DNA of 18,112 bases. Source: Candidatus Zixiibacteriota bacterium (GTDB lineage Bacteria; Zixibacteria; MSB-5A5; GN15; FEB-12). The translations under genes and the position numbers were made by a program. The stretch is from assembly GCA_018816665.1 (NCBI GenBank), contig JAHIVM010000167.1:1-18112 (forward strand), read 5' to 3'. Shown piece by piece: positions 1 through 5,746 of this stretch (positions are counted from its first letter, which is position 1; each line of letters opens with the position of its first letter). Below the pieces are notes generated by a model. The model had not been told where the DNA came from, ran no database searches, and saw nothing but the letters and a program-made list of their open reading frames with translations.

Positions 1-408
1 ATGATCCAGAAGATAATCCCTGGAGACGAATTCTATGCCGGCCACAAAGCAGTCATCGCAGGGTTCAATACGTTTCACACTGCCGAGAACATTGTCCAGC
101 CCCTCAACGCCGTTCAGCGTGAAGTGCATCGATACCAGGTCTCCGGTATTCAGCGCCTGTTCCAGATCCACCAGTACACCGCCGGCCGAGATATTGAGAA
201 TCTCACCGTGGATCACCTGGTGATCGCCCTCCGGCCACAGGTTGCCGCGGCTGTCGCGCACCTTGCGCATTGACATCGGTGACGAAATCTCCAGGCGGAC
301 AAACCGTCGTTTCTGCTCGTATTCGACCTCAAACGGTTCGGTGCCGGTCAGGGCGTCGGCAGCGTTGGCGGCTGAACGGTTGGCTGTCGCGTTCTCAGTA
401 GTATCCAT
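1..408 (-). CDS. PilZ domain protein (third of three), partial at window edge
   Basis: Reading from an ATG at 408 gives 136 codons without a stop, so the C-terminus lies outside the window. After a polar Ala/Thr-rich tail of about 28 residues comes a PilZ domain. It shows the RxxxR motif (R34-R38, in KRRFVR), the [DN]xSxxG motif (N72, S74, G77, in NISAGGVLV) and the typical late GIEF strand. These residues bind cyclic di-GMP in the PilZ family, so this is a likely c-di-GMP receptor. Unlike the two genes before it, there is no room for a YcgR-like N-terminal domain. A good ribosome site (AGGAG) lies 6 bases before the ATG, and only two bases separate it from the upstream stop. A role in flagellar control is inferred from the operon. 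Confidence 0.9.
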   Translation of the reverse strand, partial: MDTTENATANRSAANAADALTGTEPFEVEYEQKRRFVRLEISSPMSMRKVRDSRGNLWPEGDHQVIHGEILNISAGGVLVDLEQALNTGDLVSMHFTLNGVEGLDNVLGSVKRIEPCDDCFVAGIEFVSRDYLLDH

Positions 409-410
409 GT

Positions 411-1190
411 CTATCTCCTGTCTGTGGGGTTTGAGCCCACGTCGTCTGATTTCCGAAGAATGAGCTTTTTGTTCAGGACCTCGCGGTCCCGCGATGTATA
501 CGCGAATAGCGAGGATGGAAAGGCTCGCATCTGATCGACAGAAAAGATCTTGCGACACGTCTCCCTCACTACGAATTCAACTCCGGCACGAAAATGCAGG
601 TCCTCGGTCGGGTGACAATGACGGACCTGTCCGAGAAGAAGCTGCGGCAAGTCGAGCATGGGTGCCTCGATGTTCATCAACAGCATCACATCCACGCTGA
701 GCACGGCCGGGACATCGACCAGCACACCGCCGCTCGAGAAATTCACCAATTCGGTCTGGAGCCAGCGCAGGTTGGCCAGGTTGCGATGGCGATACCCGGC
801 CCGGGGGAAGGTTGCCAGACGGACCGCGAACGGCAGGTCGCGGCGCTGGAAGCGTCGTTGCGCCAGCGGGGCGACATCCTGGGACAGCCGGAAGTAACAC
901 CGGCCGCCGGCAGTACGCTGCAACTGCGCCCGCACGGCAATTTCCTGGCCCTTGTATTCGAACCGCAACACGGTGGTTTGATTGTTCACCAAACAACCGA
1001 TCTGCTGGTGTCGCACGCCGCTCTCCACCAGCAGTCTGCCATCGGTAACTGACAGCACCTTGCTCTCCAACGCCTGTCCGGCGAACTGACGGGAGTAGAT
1101 GCGGATGGATCTGCCGACCAGCACGGAATAGTCCAGTTCCAGCGTGATCGGCGAGTTGATCTCCGGACCTGAATTGCGTGCGGCGGACAT
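411..1190 (-). CDS. YcgR-like PilZ flagellar regulator (second of three)
   Basis: A 259-residue protein. Residues about 15-108 form a beta-rich N-terminal domain of the YcgR/PilZN type. A PilZ domain follows, with RRxxxR at R112-R117 (QRRFQRR), NxSxxG at N150-G155 (NFSSGG) and a GVEF strand. In the YcgR/MotI family the N-terminal domain contacts the motor or switch and c-di-GMP bound by PilZ slows or biases rotation. That role is family knowledge applied here, not shown. The ATG is one base after the stop of the preceding PilZ gene and has no clear ribosome site, which suggests translational coupling. About 60 residues after the PilZ core are unassigned. Confidence 0.88.
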   Translation of the reverse strand: MSAARNSGPEINSPITLELDYSVLVGRSIRIYSRQFAGQALESKVLSVTDGRLLVESGVRHQQIGCLVNNQTTVLRFEYKGQEIAVRAQLQRTAGGRCYFRLSQDVAPLAQRRFQRRDLPFAVRLATFPRAGYRHRNLANLRWLQTELVNFSSGGVLVDVPAVLSVDVMLLMNIEAPMLDLPQLLLGQVRHCHPTEDLHFRAGVEFVVRETCRKIFSVDQMRAFPSSLFAYTSRDREVLNKKLILRKSDDVGSNPTDRR

Positions 1191-1191
1191 C

Positions 1192-1950
1192 TTAGATCAG
1201 GCCTTTCTGACGCTGTTCGATTTGCTTTTGGAAGAGATGCGTTACCAGAGCGTCCTGTTTGCGACCGGTGAACTGCCTGAGTTCCTCGGGCATGCGTTTC
1301 AATTCGCCCTGATTGACGTGACGGCCGAGATCGGCGGCCAGAATGAACTCAACACCGCAGAGCCAGTCCTTGTCGGCCCGCACATGGCGACGGCTCTGAC
1401 TGAACACGACTTCCGGCAGGTTGGATTGGGCGAACAGCTCTATCTCCACCAGCAGCAGGGAACCGTCGGGAACCGACTCCGGAGTTTTTATCAACGCTCC
1501 ACCGCCGCTGATGTCTACGAGGAAACTGTCAGACCACGGCGTTTTCTCACGCCAATCGGTCCATTCAAAACCGGGATAATACGTGGCGAACCGGACGCGC
1601 GAGGATATTTCCACACGCGCAAACAGTCGTCGCTGCACCCGCTGCATCCGGGTCGGCGGCGTCAGGATAACGCGTTTCAGTTTGCCGCTGCCCTGGGATC
1701 TTACCTGTGAATGGAACTGATACACCGCATCCTCGCGCGTCACCTGCACGACCACGGCCATGCCCTGGCGAAGCAGCGTGTTGCCGGAGACAAACTCCGG
1801 GTTGTCCACCACTATGCCGCCGTTGATCACGTCCTCAATACGCGCAGTGTAGACGCCCGCGGAGGATCCTTCTCCCGTTATGATGCGCAGACGTTCCCAT
1901 ACTTTCAGCCCGTCGCGCATGCCCGTTTGATGTGTGTGCGTCCCGCTCAT
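1192..1950 (-). CDS. YcgR-like PilZ flagellar regulator (first of three)
   Basis: A 252-residue protein laid out like the next gene. Residues about 15-100 look like a YcgR/PilZN beta domain (ERLRII start, RIEDV and GGIVV strands). The PilZ domain has RRxxxR at R107-R112 (QRRLFAR), DxSxxG at D146-G151 (DISGGG) and a CGVEF strand. All residues expected to bind cyclic di-GMP are present. A Gln/Lys-rich helical tail (FQKQIEQRQKG) ends the protein. It starts 12 bases after the DUF2225 stop, behind a modest ACGGAA ribosome site. It probably tunes flagellar rotation or assembly to c-di-GMP. Sequence difference from the second PilZ protein is large, so if they are duplicates the event is old. Confidence 0.9.
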   Translation of the reverse strand: MSGTHTHQTGMRDGLKVWERLRIITGEGSSAGVYTARIEDVINGGIVVDNPEFVSGNTLLRQGMAVVVQVTREDAVYQFHSQVRSQGSGKLKRVILTPPTRMQRVQRRLFARVEISSRVRFATYYPGFEWTDWREKTPWSDSFLVDISGGGALIKTPESVPDGSLLLVEIELFAQSNLPEVVFSQSRRHVRADKDWLCGVEFILAADLGRHVNQGELKRMPEELRQFTGRKQDALVTHLFQKQIEQRQKGLI

Positions 1951-1962
1951 CGTTCCGTTTCG

Positions 1963-3147
1963 TTATGCCGGCTTGGCTGCCGCGAGGTTAGCTCTTCCCT
2001 GTTCTATGGCCAGTTCCAGTATTTTCCTGGCCAGTTGTGTTTTGGACTGATCGCGCCGGTGCTGGTAGATAAACTCCTGCCCGGTCTTGATCGTACTCGT
2101 GAAGAACTGCTTGGCACCGTCGTGATCACCGACGCGACGAGACAGCTCGGCGATCAGGTACGAGGCCTGTATCTGCTGGGCGCCCGGGGCAATCTCACGT
2201 CCCGAGGCAAACGCCTTTTTGTAGAAGTGAATGGCTTTTTCCATTGCGTCCCGTTCCCCGGTAACGATACCATCCCACTGCTTTCTCATGCTCAGGAGGA
2301 AATCAGCGAATGACGGGTGCTGGCCGAAGGGCATGGCTGCATCACCCGAGCCGCTGCCGAGCAGCATCGTTCGATATTCATCAAACATCGTCTGAAAGGC
2401 GATCAATTGCTCGGTGGGAGCGTTGACCTTCTGTTGAAGATTCTGCAATTCATCGTTGAAGCGGTCCCGGAAGCCGAACATCTGTGACTGCAACTCGGCC
2501 GGAATCTGTTCGGCCTCGAAATGCGCACGCACGCTGGCTTCCAGCTGCGCCATATCAGCGTTGGCCTTGTCCGTGTTCGTCACTACCTGCTGATACTTGG
2601 AATCGATATCGCGCAGCAGGCTGCCGAGCAGGGTCTGGCTCGGGTTCTCGCCCGTATTAAGACCGCGGAACACCCATCCGATGCGCAGGTAGAACCGTCC
2701 GAGATCAAGATTGCTCTGGTGTTCGGCGAGCTGTTCGTCGAATACGGCCAGCAGCAGTTTGATGATGGCTGACTCATTGGGGAAGCGTTGCAAATCGATC
2801 GCCTGTCCCAGGCTGCTGCAGATCGAATCCGCCGTCGACAGTTGTTCCAGGTGGCGCTCTTTGATGGCCTTCAGACGATAGGTACGGAAGGCGTTGTCGC
2901 TTTTCCAGTCACGGTAGGCATGGTTGAATTCGCGGGTGTAGAAGCAATTGCTGCAGGATGCCGTGAAGTACAGCAACGGATTGTGGGCCTGGTATTTGGC
3001 AATACGCCATTCAATATCCTGGGGACAGAAGTCTGTGTCCCGGCCGCCTTCGGTGAACGCCCCTACTTTGATCTGCTCAAACTCGTTGATGGTTTTGCAG
3101 ATGGGGCATTCAACCTTGAACTGTAAAAATGGGCTGTCGTTTGGCAT
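1963..3147 (-). CDS. DUF2225 family zinc-binding, TPR-like protein
   Basis: 394 residues from the ATG at 3147, which has a GGAG site 7 bases upstream. A TTG at 3162 is in frame but directly follows the upstream stop and would place that site inside the gene, so I reject it. The N-terminus carries a metal site, CPIC (C14, C17) and CSNC (C65, C68), with the DUF2225 hallmark DTDF (37-40) between. The family signature RIGWVFR is at 155-161 and a TPR-like helix pair begins near E303 (EKAIHFYKKAF). Between these lie about 140 mostly helical, Gln/Glu-rich residues that look like a coiled-coil insertion; the family usually runs straight from one to the other. The function of DUF2225 is unknown. Its place suggests a cytoplasmic scaffold or regulator tied to the flagellum. 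Confidence 0.85.
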   Translation of the reverse strand: MPNDSPFLQFKVECPICKTINEFEQIKVGAFTEGGRDTDFCPQDIEWRIAKYQAHNPLLYFTASCSNCFYTREFNHAYRDWKSDNAFRTYRLKAIKERHLEQLSTADSICSSLGQAIDLQRFPNESAIIKLLLAVFDEQLAEHQSNLDLGRFYLRIGWVFRGLNTGENPSQTLLGSLLRDIDSKYQQVVTNTDKANADMAQLEASVRAHFEAEQIPAELQSQMFGFRDRFNDELQNLQQKVNAPTEQLIAFQTMFDEYRTMLLGSGSGDAAMPFGQHPSFADFLLSMRKQWDGIVTGERDAMEKAIHFYKKAFASGREIAPGAQQIQASYLIAELSRRVGDHDGAKQFFTSTIKTGQEFIYQHRRDQSKTQLARKILELAIEQGRANLAAAKPA

Positions 3148-3162
3148 ATATATCTCCAGCAA

Positions 3163-3606
3163 TTACCTCTTGTTACCACTTTGTAGCAGCGCTAATTCGC
3201 CGTCTGAAACCGGCAGGGTCCGTTTGATCGCCTCAGAGGGCGCCCCCGCCTTCAACATCTCGCGCGCAATACGAATGATCTCGGCGCGGTCGCGTCGGCC
3301 CGATGCGGCCGGTTTGGCCGTCGCCCGGGCGACATCCTCGGCCACCTGCGGCGAATCACAGCCACGGAGATCCAGAAATTCGATGTTGCGATCGACTTTG
3401 CGCGGTCCGGAAGTCGGAGTGCTCGGCGTTTCGGCTGCCTCGGGCAGGGCGGTGGATATCGTAACTGCCGCGGTCGGTGCGACTGCGGCTGCCTCCGGAC
3501 GACGCCGGCGAAACATGGAATAGATCACCATGCCAAAACCGGCAGCCAGCAAATACCCGAGTATGTTTATTCCGATGTCAATTGCGTGATTTTGAAGCAC
3601 ATCCAT
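3163..3606 (-). CDS. Membrane-anchored protein with C-terminal helix-turn-helix-like segment (DUF6115/DUF2802-like)
   Basis: 147 residues. Residues 8-30 form one membrane helix (GINILGYLLAAGFGMVIYS) followed by RRRR, which predicts a cytoplasmic C-terminus. A Pro/Ala/Thr-rich linker of about 70 residues leads to a compact C-terminal segment (109-141): EIIRIAREMLKAG, then SEAIKRTL, then SDGELALL. This resembles the tri-helical end of YlxL-like DUF6115/DUF2802 proteins that sit at the same place in other flagellar operons; the assignment is by eye. The start has an excellent AAGGAG site. The product may link the membrane to DNA or to a protein partner; no enzyme motif is visible. Confidence 0.75.
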   Translation of the reverse strand: MDVLQNHAIDIGINILGYLLAAGFGMVIYSMFRRRRPEAAAVAPTAAVTISTALPEAAETPSTPTSGPRKVDRNIEFLDLRGCDSPQVAEDVARATAKPAASGRRDRAEIIRIAREMLKAGAPSEAIKRTLPVSDGELALLQSGNKR

Positions 3607-3631
3607 GTTTATTCTCCTTGTCCCGTTCCTA

Positions 3632-3982
3632 TCAGGCTCGCACGTCTATGTGTGCCGGCGCAGTGTCCTCCTGCGCGTCTCCATCTGCAGTATCGTCAAT
3701 GGTGTCCGACGGCTCCGGAGTGTCGGTCGCCTCTTCTTCAGGTTGCTCCTGACCAGGGTCTTCGGCAACAGCCGCGACAGTATCGTCGCCTGCGTCGTCC
3801 GGGGTCTGCAACACCAACTCATCCTGTTTATTCTTTCTTCTCTTTTTTCGTCGTTCTTCTTCCATCTTGTCCTTGAGGGCCTGCGCAAACTCCTGTCGTC
3901 TGTCGCGTGCACTCTGCTGTGCCTGCTGTATTCTGCCGGGAACGACGTATCCGGCGCGTTCTACTGAATCAGCTTCAGCCAT
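3632..3982 (-). CDS. Hypothetical charged protein, family not recognised
   Basis: 116 residues that I cannot assign. Residues about 17-50 are a strongly charged, probably helical stretch (RIQQAQQSARDRRQEF, then KMEEERRKKRRKNK). Residues 55-112 are acidic and rich in Asp, Glu, Thr and Pro, typical of a disordered tail. There is no membrane segment, signal peptide or cysteine. It begins 31 bases after fliA behind a GGAG site and ends 25 bases before the next gene, whose own ribosome site is strong. The protein looks cytoplasmic and suited to binding a partner or nucleic acid through its basic patch, which is inference only. Confidence 0.7.
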   Translation of the reverse strand: MAEADSVERAGYVVPGRIQQAQQSARDRRQEFAQALKDKMEEERRKKRRKNKQDELVLQTPDDAGDDTVAAVAEDPGQEQPEEEATDTPEPSDTIDDTADGDAQEDTAPAHIDVRA

Positions 3983-3988
3983 GTTATC

Positions 3989-4002
3989 TCCGCGTTGGCG
4001 GA
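3989..4002 (-). promoter_or_regulatory. Small hairpin over the ribosome site of the 116-residue gene
   Basis: On the transcript, TCCGC-CAAC-GCGGA forms a perfect 5-bp stem with a 4-base loop in the short fliA-to-hypothetical gap. Its 3' arm overlaps the GGAG ribosome site (3988-3991). It could lower translation of the charged protein relative to FliA. A stem this short may be chance. Confidence 0.3.
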
Positions 4003-4013
4003 ATCGGCGATAC

Positions 4014-4904
4014 TCAGGCGGTCATGGCGAATCGCTCTTTGACCATGCCGCGCAGCTTTTTCACCGCCCGGGTATGGATCTGCGATACTCGCGATTCGGA
4101 TATGACCATTACTTCACCGATCTCCTTCAGCGTAAGTTCTTCAAAGTAATACAGACCGATCACCAGCTTTTCCTGCTCAGTCAGCCGGTCAATCGCCGTT
4201 ACCAGGAAGGAGCGCATTTCGCCCTTCTCGATTTCACCCAGGATGCTCGGCTTGCCCTGTTCCTGAACCGTCTCGATGCGGGGCACCTGGCGATTGTCAT
4301 CTTCCGGGTACACCACTTCGTCCAGAGAGAGAATGTTGGTACAGGACACGTCATCGAGCGCCTTATGCAGTTCGTCCATAGTAAAATTCAATCGTTCGGC
4401 CAGTTCCGGTTTCTCCGGCTGACGGCCCAGTTCGTTTTCCAGCGAGACCATCGCGCGATCTATTTCCCGAGACTTCGCCCGGGTCGATCTCGGCACCCAG
4501 TCCAGGGCCCTGAGCTCGTCCAGAATAGCGCCGCGAATCCGGGGGACGGCGTACGTTTCAAACTTCACGCCGCGTTCCGGATCGAAATTCCCAAAAGCCT
4601 CTACCAGACCGATCACACCGGTGTTGATCAGGTCGGTCAACTCCACCGAACGAGGGAAACCCATGGCCATACGGGCCGCGACATTGCGCACCAGGGGCAC
4701 GTACTTGTTGAGCAGCCGTTGACGGATCTCGTGGGTCGGATTTTTCCGATACCGGGCCCAATCGCGAACCGTGACTTCCCACTTGCGGGTCCGAGGCGAC
4801 ACCGCTACGGCTGTTGTTTCGGTAGCGGCGGCGGCAGCGGGCTTGCGCCCGCGCTTTTTTGGAGCTTCTTTCGTTGTCATAGCCATTTTGAACGCTATCC
4901 CCAT
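4014..4904 (-). CDS. fliA: RNA polymerase sigma factor for flagellar operon (sigma-28, FliA/RpoF/SigD type)
   Basis: Up to 296 residues with the full sigma-28 layout. Region 2 contains LINTGVIGLVEAFGNFDP, ERGVKFETYAVPRIRGAILDEL and DWVPRSTR. Region 3 follows, and region 4 ends with LTLKEIGEVM then ISESRVSQIHTRAVKKLR, the DNA-binding helix-turn-helix. It directs polymerase to late flagellar and chemotaxis promoters. No FlgM anti-sigma gene is in the window. The first ATG (4904) overlaps flhG by 10 bases but has no ribosome site; ATGs at 4886 and 4880 are alternatives, and 4886 has a GGGGAT sequence about 12 bases upstream. All candidate proteins keep an odd N-terminal tail, PKKRGRKPAAAAA, which resembles an AT-hook and is not part of normal FliA. 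Confidence 0.95.
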   Translation of the reverse strand: MGIAFKMAMTTKEAPKKRGRKPAAAAATETTAVAVSPRTRKWEVTVRDWARYRKNPTHEIRQRLLNKYVPLVRNVAARMAMGFPRSVELTDLINTGVIGLVEAFGNFDPERGVKFETYAVPRIRGAILDELRALDWVPRSTRAKSREIDRAMVSLENELGRQPEKPELAERLNFTMDELHKALDDVSCTNILSLDEVVYPEDDNRQVPRIETVQEQGKPSILGEIEKGEMRSFLVTAIDRLTEQEKLVIGLYYFEELTLKEIGEVMVISESRVSQIHTRAVKKLRGMVKERFAMTA

Positions 4905-5746
4905 ATATCGGCTGTTGCCGGTTCGTTATTTATCGTCTCAATTCGGTTGACCGGGGCCGTATCGACTGCGGGACCGGTCACGGCGGGCATGACGCGAGTA
5001 AGCGCCTGCACCACAAGAGCTTGACTGTTTATGTCGATCACCGGTCGTTGACTGCCCACGGAACGCCGAACATCGATATCCTCCGGCACATGGCCCAGAA
5101 AACCCGGCACCCGGCGCAAAAACCGCTCGGCGGTCGCCGCAAACTTGGTTTGCACGTACTCCGCTTCATCGTCCGACAGGACGCGGTTTACCAGCAGGCG
5201 ACAGTCAATGTTGGCGTTGGCGTTGTAGAGATATTTCACCAGCCCGTAGCAGTCGGCAATCGAAGTAAGCTCCGGTATCAGAACCAGAACGTTCAGGTCA
5301 GAGGCATGAGCCAGGACCGTGGCGGGGTCGGAAACGCCGGACCCGTGATCCAGAATGATCAGATCGTAGTTCCCGGCCTGGTGCCGCAGGCGCGCCGCCA
5401 GCGTGCTGACAAGGCTCGTGTCAACATTCGTCACCCCACCGTTGGCCGCGGCCAGGAGATCAACGGAGTGAGCACAGCGGGTCACCGCTTCGGCGAGCGA
5501 CAACTTGCCGGTGGCAAACTCCATCACACCGTATTCGGCGGCCACATTGGCCAGGATATGCAGATTGCCGCAACTAAAGTCGGCATCCACCAGCAACACC
5601 CGCCGGCCGCTCAGGCCAATTTGATGGGCCAGATTGAAGGCGATCACGGACTTGCCCACGCCACCTTTTCCGGACAGAACGGAAATCATGCGCGGTCCGA
5701 AGCCGATACCCTCGGTCAGCCCTATCGAAAATCTGTTATCAGTCAT
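4895..5746 (-). CDS. flhG: FlhG (FleN/YlxH) MinD-like ATPase, flagellar number regulator
   Basis: 283 residues of the ParA/MinD family. The deviant Walker A GKGGVGKS is at 26-33 with the signature lysine, followed by VLLVDADFSCGNLHIL and YDLIILDHGSG. It is typical of FlhG by sequence and by its place right after flhF, with an 8-base overlap. FlhG binds ATP, dimerises at the membrane, works with FlhF and limits flagellum number or position. Two usual parts are not seen. The N-terminus (MTDNRFSIGLTEGIGF) lacks the DQAxxLR motif that stimulates FlhF GTPase, and the in-frame codons upstream do not supply it. The C-terminus shows no clear amphipathic membrane helix, though this is hard to judge by eye. 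Confidence 0.93.
   Translation of the reverse strand: MTDNRFSIGLTEGIGFGPRMISVLSGKGGVGKSVIAFNLAHQIGLSGRRVLLVDADFSCGNLHILANVAAEYGVMEFATGKLSLAEAVTRCAHSVDLLAAANGGVTNVDTSLVSTLAARLRHQAGNYDLIILDHGSGVSDPATVLAHASDLNVLVLIPELTSIADCYGLVKYLYNANANIDCRLLVNRVLSDDEAEYVQTKFAATAERFLRRVPGFLGHVPEDIDVRRSVGSQRPVIDINSQALVVQALTRVMPAVTGPAVDTAPVNRIETINNEPATADIWG
4905..4932 (-). promoter_or_regulatory. Candidate sigma-28 promoter at the start of fliA
   Basis: Inside the 3' end of flhG the minus strand reads TAAA (4932-4929), 16 bases, then GCCGATAT (4912-4905). The sigma-28 consensus is TAAA, 15 bases, GCCGATAA, so the match is close, with a one-base longer spacer and one -10 mismatch. Transcription would start near 4898, downstream of the first possible fliA ATG. 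That would favour the ATG at 4886 and allow FliA to drive its own gene. Not experimentally supported; it could be coincidental coding sequence. Confidence 0.4.

Noticed and set aside
3148..3162. TTG at 3162 as the start of the DUF2225 gene
   Set aside because: It would place the GGAG ribosome site inside the gene; the ATG at 3147 has correct spacing to that site and is followed directly by the conserved N-terminus.
3867..5024. Long plus-strand reading frame of 385 codons
   Set aside because: It lies opposite fliA and flhG, which are clear on the minus strand. Its translation has no recognisable domain and is rich in His/Arg/Gln, typical of an antisense shadow.
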